Below are positions 35,959 to 44,849 of a stretch of 59,311 bases of DNA, one piece after another; the stretch's first letter is position 1; every line of letters begins with the position of its first letter. Under the pieces are notes generated by a model. The model was not told the origin of the DNA. It worked only from the letters and a program-made list of their open reading frames with translations, and searched no databases. The stretch is from positions 1 through 59,311 of the forward strand of contig MPMX01000026.1 of NCBI GenBank assembly GCA_002238725.1. The letters run 5' to 3'. This DNA comes from Rhodospirillaceae bacterium bin65 (GTDB taxonomy: Bacteria; Pseudomonadota; Alphaproteobacteria; Bin65). The position numbers and the translations under genes were made by a program.

Positions 35959-35975
35959 TCACCGTTGCACGGTGA
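35959..35975. terminator. Small hairpin upstream of the ccm operon
   Basis: TCACCG and CGGTGA pair across loop TTGCA, 60 bp after the DMGDH-like stop and 51 bp before ccmD. It may end the upstream operon or be an operator for ccm. No U-run is seen, so the role is open. Confidence 0.3.
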
Positions 35976-36026
35976 AAGTGGCGGATTGCTGCTGCTCCAC
36001 CTGAGAAAGTTGCCGGAGGCATCGGA

Positions 36027-36242
36027 GTGGACAGTGTCGCCGAATTCTTCGCGATGGGCGGCTATGCGGCCTACGTCTGGCCTGCCCTCGGCCTGACCGC
36101 GGCCGCGATGATCGGGCTGGCCTGGCAATCGTGGCGCCGGCTGCGCCGCGAGGAAGCGGCAACGGCCGAACTCGAACGGATTCTGAAAACAGGACGCGCG
36201 ACAGCAGAGCAGCCGGACGGGAAGGCCGAAATTGCGGCCTAA
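36027..36242 (+). CDS. ccmD: Haem exporter protein CcmD
   Basis: The 71-residue single-pass membrane protein has the CcmD pattern: short N-terminus MDSVAEFFAMGGYAAYVWPALGLTAAAMIGL (helix about residues 14–32) followed by a basic, helical tail SWRRLRREEAATAELERI. CcmD helps release holo-CcmE from the CcmABCD haem transporter. GTG start. CcmA, B and C are not next to it. The gene overlaps ccmE. Confidence 0.85.
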   Translation: MDSVAEFFAMGGYAAYVWPALGLTAAAMIGLAWQSWRRLRREEAATAELERILKTGRATAEQPDGKAEIAA

Positions 36243-36702
36243 GCGGCGGCGAATGACCTTTCTGGCGGTCGGCCTGTGCCTGCTCGGCGTGGCGGCCGCG
36301 CTGGTTCTGGCGGCGCTCGACGATGGCGTCACCTTTTTTTACACGCCGTCCAAAGTTGCGGCTAATGCGGTGCCGGCAGGACAGCAGTTCCGCCTCGGCG
36401 GGCTGGTCGAAACGGGCAGCCGCAAGACGCTTGGTGACGGTGTCAGCGTCGCCTTTCGGGTAACGGATTGTATCCGGAGCCTGCCCGTCGTCTACAAGGG
36501 CGTGCTTCCGGACCTGTTCCGGGAAGGACAAGGTGTCGTGGCGATCGGCCGGCTGGAAAAGTCCGGCACCTTCCGGGCCGATTCGATCCTAGCCAAGCAT
36601 GACGAAAACTACATGCCGAAGGATCTGGCGGACCAGTTGAAAGAGCAGGGGCAATGGCACAAGGACGGCGGCGGCAAACCCTGCCCGGAGGCAAAATCCT
36701 GA
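36232..36702 (+). CDS. ccmE: Periplasmic haem chaperone CcmE
   Basis: The 156-residue protein has a membrane anchor (residues 8–28) and an OB-fold domain. The haem-binding His lies in ILAKHDENYMPKD, the H-x3-Y form that binds haem covalently. It passes haem to CcmF/H for attachment to apocytochrome c. The start is a TTG after GGAAGG that overlaps ccmD and gives the usual basic N-terminus (M)RPKRRRMTFL. CcmF starts 16 bp after the stop. Confidence 0.93.
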   Translation: MRPKRRRMTFLAVGLCLLGVAAALVLAALDDGVTFFYTPSKVAANAVPAGQQFRLGGLVETGSRKTLGDGVSVAFRVTDCIRSLPVVYKGVLPDLFREGQGVVAIGRLEKSGTFRADSILAKHDENYMPKDLADQLKEQGQWHKDGGGKPCPEAKS

Positions 36703-36718
36703 TCCGAAGGGCGCAAGC

Positions 36719-38704
36719 GTGACTGCGGAAATCGGCCATTTCGCCCTGATTGTCGCGGCGATCCTGGCGCTCGGCCAGAGTATCTTGCCGATGGCCGGGG
36801 CAGCCCGGCGCCACGGCGCGCTGATGTCTCTCGGCAATACGCTGGCGACCGGCCAGTTCGTGTTCGTCCTGATCGCGTTCTGTGCGCTTACCTGGGCGTT
36901 CGTCGCCTCGGACTTCTCGGTCGCCAACGTTGTCCAGAACTCGCACAGCGGCAAGCCGCTGCTCTACAAGATCACCGGCGTCTGGGGGAACCACGAGGGC
37001 TCGATGGTCCTGTGGTGTCTGATCCTCAGCCTGTTCGGCGCTTGCGTGGCCTGGTTCGGCAGCAATGTCTCGCCCGGCCTGCGCGCCCGCGCAATTTCCG
37101 TCCAGGGCATGATCGGCCTGGCGTTCCTGGCCTTTGTCCTGCTGACCTCGAACCCGTTCGACCGGGTCAACCCGATGCCGCCCGACGGCCGAGGCCTGAA
37201 CCCGATTCTGCAGGATCCCGGCCTCGCCTTCCATCCGCCGCTGCTTTACCTCGGCTATGTCGGTTTCTCCGTAACCTTCTCCTTTGCCATCGCCGCCTTG
37301 CTGGAGGGCAGGGTGGACGCCTCCTGGGGGCGCTGGGTGCGGCCCTGGGCGCTCGCCGCCTGGAGCTTTCTCACCCTCGGCATCGCGCTCGGCAGCTGGT
37401 GGGCCTACTACGAGCTTGGCTGGGGCGGATTCTGGTTCTGGGATCCGGTCGAGAACGCCTCTTTCATGCCCTGGCTGGTCGGCACCGCGCTGCTGCACAG
37501 CGCTATCGTGGCGGAAAAGCGCGACGCGCTGAAAAGCTGGTCGATCTTGCTGGCGATCCTGACATTTTCGCTCAGCCTGCTCGGGACATTCCTGGTCCGC
37601 TCCGGCGTGCTGACTTCGGTTCACACATTCGCGACCGATCCCGAGCGCGGCCTGTTCATCCTTGCGATTCTTGCCGTCGCTATCGGCGGCGCACTGCTGC
37701 TCTACGCCTGGCGGGCGCCGACGCTGAAGGGCGGCGGCTTGTTCAGGCCGGTCTCGCGCGAAGGAGCGTTAATTCTCAACAATCTGTTGATGACCGTAGC
37801 CGCGCTGACCGTGCTTTTCGGCACCCTCTATCCGCTGGTCGTCGATGCGTTGGGCCTTGGTAAGATCAGCGTCGGCCCGCCGTATTTCAACGCTACTTTC
37901 GTGCCTCTAATGGCGCCGATGATTCTCGCGATGGGCGTCGCGCCCTTCCTGCCCTGGAAGCGGGCCGACCTGCTTGGCGCGTTCGACCGGCTGAAGCTGA
38001 TCGCCGGGGTTGCGGTCGCCCTGGCGGCGGCAGTTGCCTTCGTCGAGGACCGGCACAGCTTTGCCGCGGCCCTAGGCCTCGGTCTGGCGGCCTGGCTGAT
38101 CGGCGCAGCCGCATGGGAAATCGCCGGCCGGATCCGGTTGTTCCGCGCCCCGCCCGGCGAATCGCTGCGCCGTGCCGCCGCTATGCCGCGCAGCGCCTTG
38201 GGTATGACTGTCGCTCATGCCGCCGCCGGCGTGGTCGTCGCCGGGATCACGGCCTCCGGCGTATGGCAGACCGAGGTCATCCGTACCATGAAACCGGGCG
38301 ACCGGGCCGACGTCGCCGGCTATACCATAGGTTTCGCCGGTGTGCGCGAAGTGAGGGTGGGTAATTATCTCGCCCGAAGGGGCCATTTCATCGTGTCCGA
38401 AGGCGGTGTCGCCGTCGACGCGCTGTGGCCGGAGAAGCGGGTCTACCTGCCGCAACGCATGCCGACGACCGAAGCGGCGATCCGGACTACGTTATTTGCC
38501 GACCTCTATGTCGTGCTGGGCGATCCGGACGGGAAGGGCGGCCACGCTGTGCGGCTCTACCACAATCCGCTGGTGCCGTGGATCTGGATCGGGGCCGTGT
38601 TCATGTTCCTCGGCGGAATGATCTCGCTGACCGACCGGCGCCACCGGGTCGGCGCGCCACGGCGTTCGGCCCGGCCCGCATCGGCCCGACCGTCGGAAGC
38701 CTGA
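36719..38704 (+). CDS. ccmF: Cytochrome c haem lyase subunit CcmF
   Basis: The 661-residue polytopic protein has the CcmF hallmarks: WGNHEGSMVLWCLILS, NPMPPDGRGLNPILQDPGLAFHPPLLYLGYVGFSV (split: LNPILQDPGL, FHPPLLYLGYVG), and the tryptophan-rich WWD domain GWGGFWFWDPVENASFMPWL. With CcmH/CcmI it ligates haem to CxxCH motifs in the periplasm. GTG start shortly after ccmE. Length is normal for the family. Confidence 0.96.
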   Translation: MTAEIGHFALIVAAILALGQSILPMAGAARRHGALMSLGNTLATGQFVFVLIAFCALTWAFVASDFSVANVVQNSHSGKPLLYKITGVWGNHEGSMVLWCLILSLFGACVAWFGSNVSPGLRARAISVQGMIGLAFLAFVLLTSNPFDRVNPMPPDGRGLNPILQDPGLAFHPPLLYLGYVGFSVTFSFAIAALLEGRVDASWGRWVRPWALAAWSFLTLGIALGSWWAYYELGWGGFWFWDPVENASFMPWLVGTALLHSAIVAEKRDALKSWSILLAILTFSLSLLGTFLVRSGVLTSVHTFATDPERGLFILAILAVAIGGALLLYAWRAPTLKGGGLFRPVSREGALILNNLLMTVAALTVLFGTLYPLVVDALGLGKISVGPPYFNATFVPLMAPMILAMGVAPFLPWKRADLLGAFDRLKLIAGVAVALAAAVAFVEDRHSFAAALGLGLAAWLIGAAAWEIAGRIRLFRAPPGESLRRAAAMPRSALGMTVAHAAAGVVVAGITASGVWQTEVIRTMKPGDRADVAGYTIGFAGVREVRVGNYLARRGHFIVSEGGVAVDALWPEKRVYLPQRMPTTEAAIRTTLFADLYVVLGDPDGKGGHAVRLYHNPLVPWIWIGAVFMFLGGMISLTDRRHRVGAPRRSARPASARPSEA

Positions 38705-38710
38705 CCCGCG

Positions 38711-39265
38711 ATGGGTTCGCGCCGGCTGCTGTTCCTTGTGCCGCTCGCGGTCTTTGCCATCGTCGCGGCTATTGCTGCCTACTATCTCTCAAGCGGGCGC
38801 GACCCGCGCCTGCTGCCCTCGGCGCTGATCGACAAGCCGGCGCCGGTATTCGCCGCAGCCGATCTTGCAGTCGGCGAAACTATCGTTGCCAAAGGATTTT
38901 CCAGCGCGTTTTTCAAAGATCGCATTACCGTTCTGAACTTCTTCGCAAGCTGGTGTGCGCCCTGTCTGGTCGAGCACCCGCAGATAACGGCGCTATCCAA
39001 GGTGCGCGGCGTAACGCTGGTCGGCATCAACTACAAGAACAAGCCGGATGAGGCCGCGGCCTGGCTGGCCCGCCACGGCAATCCCTATGCCCGGATCGGC
39101 GTCGATCCAACCGGCGATCTGGCGCCCGAGTTCGGCCTGTACGGTGTACCCGAAACTTTCCTGATCGGGCCGCGGAGCCGGATTCGCCTGAAGCATGTCG
39201 GACCGATCACCATCTCGGTCCTGAAAGATAAATTCCTGCCGGCAATCGAGGCGCTGAAGCAATGA
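38711..39265 (+). CDS. ccmG: Thiol:disulfide interchange protein CcmG/DsbE
   Basis: The 184-residue membrane-anchored thioredoxin-like protein has an N-terminal helix (residues 5–25) and active site FFASWCAPCLVEHP, with the cis-Pro region YGVPETFLI. It keeps apocytochrome c cysteines reduced before haem ligation. Its stop overlaps the ccmH start (ATGA). Confidence 0.95.
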   Translation: MGSRRLLFLVPLAVFAIVAAIAAYYLSSGRDPRLLPSALIDKPAPVFAAADLAVGETIVAKGFSSAFFKDRITVLNFFASWCAPCLVEHPQITALSKVRGVTLVGINYKNKPDEAAAWLARHGNPYARIGVDPTGDLAPEFGLYGVPETFLIGPRSRIRLKHVGPITISVLKDKFLPAIEALKQ

Positions 39266-39753
39266 GGCGATGGAACGTCCTGCCCTTGCTGATTCTGGCG
39301 CTGTTCTTTGTCGTGGCGTCGTTGCCTTTCCGCGCGCACGCAATCGAGCCGGGCGAGGCCCTGGAAGATGCCGGACTGGAGGCGCGCGCGCGCGACATCG
39401 GCCGCCAGTTGCGCTGCCTGGTTTGCCAGAACCAGTCGATCGACGATTCCGATGCGCCGCTCGCGCGCGACCTGCGGCGACTGGTGCGCAAGCGCTTGGT
39501 TGCCGGCGACACCGACCGCGACGCCATCGCCTATATCCATGCGCGCTACGGCGATTTCGTGTTGCTGCGCCCACCGGTCGACGAGCGGACCTGGCTGCTC
39601 TGGTTCGGCCCGGCAGCGGCGCTGTTCGTGACGCTGTTGTTCCTGCTCTGGCGATTGCGCCGGCCGCGCGCCATTTCGCCGGTGGAGGCCTTGTCGGTGG
39701 AAGACGCCGCGCGCGCCGACGTTCTTCTTGGGGACGGCGGAGACGAGCCGTGA
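39262..39753 (+). CDS. ccmH: Cytochrome c maturation protein CcmH (CycL)
   Basis: The 163-residue protein has a signal peptide or anchor (LPLLILALFFVVASLPFRAHA), the redox motif QLRCLVCQNQSIDDSDA, the GDFVLLRPP block, and a C-terminal helix LLWFGPAAALFVTLLFLLW. It reduces the apocytochrome disulfide together with CcmG. It overlaps both neighbours by 4 bp. Confidence 0.95.
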   Translation: MRRWNVLPLLILALFFVVASLPFRAHAIEPGEALEDAGLEARARDIGRQLRCLVCQNQSIDDSDAPLARDLRRLVRKRLVAGDTDRDAIAYIHARYGDFVLLRPPVDERTWLLWFGPAAALFVTLLFLLWRLRRPRAISPVEALSVEDAARADVLLGDGGDEP

Positions 39754-40640
39754 TCTGGCTGGTCGCAGCAGTCCTGAGCATCGCAGCCGGTGCCGCTATT
39801 CTATGGCGCCTGTATCCCCGCGACGCATCCGACGCGGCGCCGACGCCTGATCCGGCGGCATTCGACCTCGAAGTTTATCGTGACCAGTTGCGGGAACTCG
39901 ACCGCGATCTCGGACGCGGCACGATCGAAGCGGCGGAAGCCGGCGCGGCGCGCGATGAAATCCGCCGCCGGGCGCTCGCCGCCGAGAGCCGGCAAGCGGC
40001 GGGATCGACCGGCGCAGCGCAGTCCCTTTCGCGCTTAACGGTACTGCTGCTGGCCGCGGCTGTGCCGGTGCTGAGCCTGACGCTCTATGCCGTGCTCGGC
40101 CGTCCCGAACTCGCCGACCGCAACCGGCTCACCGTGCAGGAGCAACCGCGCGGCCCAACCCGGGAGGATATGCGCGCGGCCGAGCGGATGACGCCGGAAG
40201 AGCGCCAGGAGATGATCCGGGGGATGGTCGACCGGCTGGCGGCGCGGCTGGAGGAGAATCCGGGCGATCTTGCCGGCTGGCTGCGTCTGGGCCGGGCGCA
40301 GGCCGTGCTGGGCGATTCGGACAAGTCTGCCGACGCCTATGGCAGGGCAGTCGCCCTCGCGCCAGACAATGTTCGCGTTGTGACATTGTACACGATGGCC
40401 GTGCTGCGCCTGCGCAATTCCGACGATCCGCTCGATCCGCAACTGGTCGAACTCTTCAAACGTCTCCACGCGCTTGAACCGCGCCATCCGCTTTCCCTCT
40501 ACTACCTGGGTCGTTATGCCTTCGAGCGGGGCCGTGAGACCGAAGGCAAGGCCTATTGGCGCAAGCTGCTGCCGCTCATCGCCGACCGGCCGGAGTTCGC
40601 CGCGCGAATCCGGGAGCGCCTGGAGCGGAAAGCGGAGTAG
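39750..40640 (+). CDS. ccmI: Cytochrome c maturation protein CcmI (CycH)
   Basis: The 296-residue protein has an N-terminal membrane helix (WLVAAVLSIAAGAAILW), a leucine-zipper-like segment FDLEVYRDQLRELDRDL, a second helix (LTVLLLAAAVPVLSLTLYAVLG) and TPR-like repeats in the C-terminal half (GWLRLGRAQAVLGDSDKSADAYGRAV; split: GWLRLGRAQAVL, SADAYGRAV). CcmI binds the C-terminus of apocytochrome c and presents it to the haem lyase. The GTG overlaps the ccmH stop. Confidence 0.93.
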   Translation: MIWLVAAVLSIAAGAAILWRLYPRDASDAAPTPDPAAFDLEVYRDQLRELDRDLGRGTIEAAEAGAARDEIRRRALAAESRQAAGSTGAAQSLSRLTVLLLAAAVPVLSLTLYAVLGRPELADRNRLTVQEQPRGPTREDMRAAERMTPEERQEMIRGMVDRLAARLEENPGDLAGWLRLGRAQAVLGDSDKSADAYGRAVALAPDNVRVVTLYTMAVLRLRNSDDPLDPQLVELFKRLHALEPRHPLSLYYLGRYAFERGRETEGKAYWRKLLPLIADRPEFAARIRERLERKAE

Positions 40641-40719
40641 GGACGGGCAATTTGCCCGCTTGAGTGCAACGCAGGACGAAGGCTGAACTGCCGCCGGGCC
40701 AAGCCGTTTCCGGGTGACC

Positions 40720-42234
40720 ATGTCTGAAAATCTCTATGCGCTGCTCGCGGCGAACTTTCCAGACGATCCTTCAGCTGTGTTTCTCGATATCGAGAACGGA
40801 CCGCCGTTACTGTACGGCGAGATCGATGGCCGGACCGCCCGGATCGCCGCAGCGCTGAGTGCGCACGGTGCGGCAGCCGGCGACCGGGTCGTCGCCCAGG
40901 TCGAGAAATCTCCGGATGCCGTGATGCTGTATCTGGCCTGCCTGCGCGCCGGGCTGGTCTTTGTGCCGCTTAACACCGCCTATACCGTGCAGGAAGTCTC
41001 CTTCTTCCTGGAAGACGCCGCGCCCGCCGTTTTTGTGTGCCGGGAAGCGGATCGCGAGACGGCCGAAGCGATCGCGGGCAGGGCCGGGGTCGGCGCGGTC
41101 CTGACGCTGCGGGACGGTGGCGGATCGTTGCTTGACGCCGCTGCCGAGGCGCGCGCCGGGCCCCCTGTTTTCGCGCGGCAGGCCGACGACCTGGCGGCAA
41201 TCCTCTATACCTCCGGCACGACGGGAATGCCCAAGGGAGCGATGCTCACCCATGGTAATTTGTCGTCCAACGCCTTCGTACTCCGGGATTATTGGGGTTT
41301 TACCCGGAGCGACGTGTTGTTGCACGCCCTGCCGATTTTTCACGTCCACGGCCTGTTCGTGGCGTTCCATTGCGCCTTGGCCAGTGGATCGCGTGTAATT
41401 TTTCAGAAGGCGTTCGCGGCAGAAAAGGCCATAGCAAGGCTGCCGGAGGCAACGGCGATGATGGGCGTGCCGACTTACTATACGCGCCTGCTCGATACGC
41501 CCGGATTCACCGCCGGGTCCGCCCGCAGTGTCCGCCTGTTCATCTCCGGTTCGGCGCCCCTGCTCGAAGAAACCTTCGCCGCATTCGAAGCCCTCACCGG
41601 CAAGCGCATTCTGGAGCGCTACGGCATGACGGAAGTCGGCATGGCGTGCAGCAATCCGCTGGTCGGCGAGCGGATTGCCGGCACAGTCGGTTTTGCGTTG
41701 CCCGGCGTTTCCGTGCGCATCGCCGACGAAGCCGGCCGGGAAGCGCCGCGCGGCACGGTCGGCGTCTTGGAAATGACCGGTCCGAACGTCTTTTCCGGCT
41801 ACTGGCGCCTGCCGGACAAAACAGCGGAAGATTTCCGGCCCGACGGCTATTTCATTTCCGGCGACATGGCCCGGATGGATGAAGCCGGCCGTGTCACTAT
41901 CGTCGGCCGGGCCAAAGACCTGGTCATTTCCGGCGGCTTGAACGTGTATCCCAAAGAGGTCGAGCTCTGCCTCGACGCCTTGCCGGGGGTCCGGGAATCC
42001 GCGGTGTTCGGTGTGGCACACCCCGATTTCGGCGAAGGCGTGACCGCTGCGGTGGTGGCCGACGGCTCAATGGCGCTCGACCCGGAAGCGATGTTGACCG
42101 GGCTTGCGGAGTCGCTGGCCAATTTCAAGCAACCGAAACGAATCTTCGTCGTCGACGAACTGCCGCGCAACGCGATGGGCAAAATCCAGAAGAAGACGCT
42201 GCGCGACCGGTATACGAACATCTACACCGGATAG
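40720..42234 (+). CDS. matB: Malonyl-CoA synthetase (malonate–CoA ligase)
   Basis: The 504-residue acyl-CoA synthetase has the AMP-binding motif AILYTSGTTGMPKGAMLTHGN, RYGMTEVGMACSNPL, GYFISGDMARMDEAGRVTIVGRAKDLVISGGLNVYPKEVE (split: YFISGDMAR, GRAKDLVISGGLNVYP) and the catalytic Lys in LPRNAMGKIQKK. The RYGMTE and LPIFHVHGLF blocks are typical of MatB, which activates malonate and methylmalonate. No malonyl-CoA decarboxylase is adjacent. I chose the ATG giving MSENLYALLAANF. An intradiol dioxygenase follows after 79 bp. Confidence 0.85.
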   Translation: MSENLYALLAANFPDDPSAVFLDIENGPPLLYGEIDGRTARIAAALSAHGAAAGDRVVAQVEKSPDAVMLYLACLRAGLVFVPLNTAYTVQEVSFFLEDAAPAVFVCREADRETAEAIAGRAGVGAVLTLRDGGGSLLDAAAEARAGPPVFARQADDLAAILYTSGTTGMPKGAMLTHGNLSSNAFVLRDYWGFTRSDVLLHALPIFHVHGLFVAFHCALASGSRVIFQKAFAAEKAIARLPEATAMMGVPTYYTRLLDTPGFTAGSARSVRLFISGSAPLLEETFAAFEALTGKRILERYGMTEVGMACSNPLVGERIAGTVGFALPGVSVRIADEAGREAPRGTVGVLEMTGPNVFSGYWRLPDKTAEDFRPDGYFISGDMARMDEAGRVTIVGRAKDLVISGGLNVYPKEVELCLDALPGVRESAVFGVAHPDFGEGVTAAVVADGSMALDPEAMLTGLAESLANFKQPKRIFVVDELPRNAMGKIQKKTLRDRYTNIYTG

Positions 42235-42313
42235 CCGGACCCGGCATTGACGGCCCGCAGCCGCCGCGTCTCTATAGGCCGAACGAGGAATCGCAAGGGC
42301 GGGGGTAAGACCG

Positions 42314-43177
42314 ATGCGCAATCTGCAGGAAGACAACATCACGGAAGCTGTACTTGAGACCATGGACGGGACCGAGGACCCGCGGCTCAAGGAGATCATG
42401 ACCAGCCTGGTCAAGCATTTGCATGCCTTTGCCCGGGAAGTCGACCTGCAGCAGGATGAGTGGATGCGCGGCATCCAGTACCTGTACGACGCCGGCAAGA
42501 TTTCGACGCCGGAGCGCAATGAGTTCATCCTGACCTCCGATATTCTCGGCCTGTCGTCGCTGGTCGACATGATCAAGGGTCGCGGCGTGACGAGCGGGAC
42601 GGAATACAGCGCGCTCGGCCCGTTCTTCGTCGATGGCGCGCCGGAAGTGTCGGTCGGAGGCAATCTCGCCGGCGACGATCCGGGCCCGGAGGTCGTGCTG
42701 ACGGGGCGTGTGCTGAACGAACAGTCCGAACCGGTCGAAGGCGCGCGTATCGACTTCTGGCAGACCCAGTCGAACGGTCTGTACGACGTGCAGGAAACCC
42801 ATGAGGGAGCGGTCCCCAACCTGCGCAGTCACCAGTTCACCGGAGCGGACGGCCGGTTCGGTGTGCGCACGGTGAAACCGGTGTCCTACAAGGTGCCGGA
42901 CGACGGGCCGGCCGGTGAAATCCTGCGCTCCACCTCGCGCACCGCCTGGCGGCCGGCGCACTTCCATATCTGGATCAATGCCGATGGATATCTTCCGCTG
43001 GTGACGGAGCTGTTCCCCGGCGACGACGACTGGATCGACCGCGACGCCGTGTTCGCCGTGCGAGATTCCCTGCGGGTCGATTTCAACGCCGCCGCCGATC
43101 CCGACGAGGCGAGCGCCTTCGGCGTTACCGCGCCCTACCAGAAGGTCGAATACGACTTCGTCCTGGTCGCCGACTGA
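42314..43177 (+). CDS. Intradiol ring-cleavage dioxygenase (catechol or hydroxyquinol 1,2-dioxygenase)
   Basis: The 287-residue enzyme has an N-terminal helical dimerisation domain (residues 1–95) and a beta-sandwich catalytic domain. Fe(III) ligands are seen as Tyr in SNGLYDVQ, Tyr in VSYKVPDDGPAGE and two His in WRPAHFHIWI. It opens catechol-type rings between the hydroxyls. The TSDILGLSSLVDMI and SALGPFFVDGAPE blocks are typical of the catechol/hydroxyquinol group. Hydroxyquinol is slightly favoured by the GPFFVDGAPE form, but this is not decisive. No muconate or maleylacetate genes lie nearby. Confidence 0.88.
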   Translation: MRNLQEDNITEAVLETMDGTEDPRLKEIMTSLVKHLHAFAREVDLQQDEWMRGIQYLYDAGKISTPERNEFILTSDILGLSSLVDMIKGRGVTSGTEYSALGPFFVDGAPEVSVGGNLAGDDPGPEVVLTGRVLNEQSEPVEGARIDFWQTQSNGLYDVQETHEGAVPNLRSHQFTGADGRFGVRTVKPVSYKVPDDGPAGEILRSTSRTAWRPAHFHIWINADGYLPLVTELFPGDDDWIDRDAVFAVRDSLRVDFNAAADPDEASAFGVTAPYQKVEYDFVLVAD

Positions 43178-43203
43178 AGACGAATCGGCAAGTCGCACAG
43201 GCC

Positions 43204-44847
43204 TCAGACGCCGTTGTCCCCGGTGCCGACCTTCCCTTCCCGGTAGGCGTCTAACGCCGCCGGCGTGTCGAGATCGTGCAACACGGCGTCGTCTTCCATC
43301 TCAACGGTCACGACATGCTCGGCGTGTTCGAGCAGGATGTCGCGGGCGCCGGCATCGCCGCCGAGGCTCGCCAGATCCTCGGCAAAACGCCGATCCCACA
43401 GGACCGGATTGCCCCGTTTGCCGGCGTTGGCGGCCGCAACGATGGTCCGGCCCGCCGCCGGGTCGTAGTTGATGATCAGCGCGTCGAGCACGGCGGGCGT
43501 AATGTCGGGCATATCGCCAAGGCAGATGATCGCGGCGTCCGGCGGTTCGGCCGAATCGAACACGGCCCGCGCCCCGGCTGCGACCGACGAGCCCATACCC
43601 GTCGGGTAATCCGGATTGTCCGCAAAGTGGCATTCCAGGCCGCTCAACGCGTCCCGGACCAGGTCGGCCTCGTGACCTGTCACGACGATCAGGCGTCGGA
43701 TTCCCGCCGCACCGACGGCCGCCGCAACCCGCCGGACCAGCGGCTCGCCGCCGATCGGCTCCAGCAGCTTGTTGCGCAGACCCATCCGTTTCGACTGGCC
43801 GGCCGCGAGCAGGATCGCATCGACTGTCGGCTTCGGTTTCGCTTCTTCCGGCGGTGTGCGGTCGCGCAGCATGGGCCGGGCGCGGATTTCCTTGAGCAGG
43901 CCGCCGACGCCGAATCCGGCAATCGTGCCAGAATCGACCGGCAGGCCGGCGGCGAGCCGTTCGAGAACCCAGTCCGAACCCTGTTCCCGCGGCGAGCGCG
44001 CCGAGCCTGGCATGGCCACGACCGTCGCCTCGCCCAGCCTGGCCAGCAGCGTCAGGTTGCCGGGATCGACCGGCAGGCCGAAATGCTCGATTTCGCCGCC
44101 GGCCGCCACGATGGCAGCAGGCACGACATCGCGCCGGTCGACGATGGCCGAAGCGCCGATCACGGCGATCAGGCCGGCAGCGACCTTGGCTTCGGCTAGG
44201 GCGGCAGCCAGATCGTCTTCCCGGTGTTCCGTGACGTAGGTCTGCGAGACTCTGGCCTCGATTCGGCGCAGGCGCTCACGGGTTGAGCGTTCCGTTTTCG
44301 TCAGGAGTGCTTCGGTCGTGTGGGGCAGACGGGTCTGGATCAGCGCGGCGGTTTGCGGCCGGAACCCTGCGACCGAAACGGTGCCGGCGGCAGCCGCGGC
44401 GACCTGCCCGACTTTGGCCTCCGCAGTGCCGAACGTGATGATCTTGATGGTGGCGGCGAGTTGCCCGGCAACGACCGAAGCGAACGCCGGCAGGGTAGCC
44501 AGGGTCAGTGCCTCGTCGATCCGGTTGGCGGCAATGACCCCTTCGGCTTGGACAAGGACCAGACCGGCACGTCGCGCATACAGGTTGCAACGGCCATTGG
44601 CTGCCGGCCCTGGACGCAAGCTGCCGGAGGTGAGCGCTCCGGCGATGCGCGCCGCCGCAGCATTCTCGTCGAGGTCAGCCGGTTCCAGCCGGGCGACCGT
44701 GACTGTGTCGAAGCCGGAAGCGCCGATGGCGGCGACATCGTCTCCGGTCAGCCGGCGGCCTTTGGGAAGTCGTCCGGTCGCCGTTCGGACGGCATGGGCC
44801 AGGATGGCGCCTTCGGCCTCGCAGAGGGGAACGGGGCCGAATTCCAT
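43204..44847 (-). CDS. mocA: Molybdenum cofactor cytidylyltransferase with N-terminal molybdopterin-binding domain
   Basis: The 547-residue protein joins an N-terminal MoeA/CinA-like molybdopterin-binding region (about 1–330; LPKGRRLTGDDVAAIGASGFDTVTVA, later VIGASAIVDRRDVVPAAIVAAGG) to a C-terminal MobA/MocA-type nucleotidyltransferase (about 345–540; DAILLAAGQSKRMGLRNKLLEPIGG, ICLGDMPDITP). It makes molybdopterin cytosine dinucleotide, the cofactor of CO-dehydrogenase-type hydroxylases. It ends the row of cox accessory genes, starting 2 bp after the XdhC-like gene, which fits cofactor supply for the coxL product. Confidence 0.87.
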   Translation of the reverse strand: MEFGPVPLCEAEGAILAHAVRTATGRLPKGRRLTGDDVAAIGASGFDTVTVARLEPADLDENAAAARIAGALTSGSLRPGPAANGRCNLYARRAGLVLVQAEGVIAANRIDEALTLATLPAFASVVAGQLAATIKIITFGTAEAKVGQVAAAAAGTVSVAGFRPQTAALIQTRLPHTTEALLTKTERSTRERLRRIEARVSQTYVTEHREDDLAAALAEAKVAAGLIAVIGASAIVDRRDVVPAAIVAAGGEIEHFGLPVDPGNLTLLARLGEATVVAMPGSARSPREQGSDWVLERLAAGLPVDSGTIAGFGVGGLLKEIRARPMLRDRTPPEEAKPKPTVDAILLAAGQSKRMGLRNKLLEPIGGEPLVRRVAAAVGAAGIRRLIVVTGHEADLVRDALSGLECHFADNPDYPTGMGSSVAAGARAVFDSAEPPDAAIICLGDMPDITPAVLDALIINYDPAAGRTIVAAANAGKRGNPVLWDRRFAEDLASLGGDAGARDILLEHAEHVVTVEMEDDAVLHDLDTPAALDAYREGKVGTGDNGV

Positions 44848-44849
44848 TG

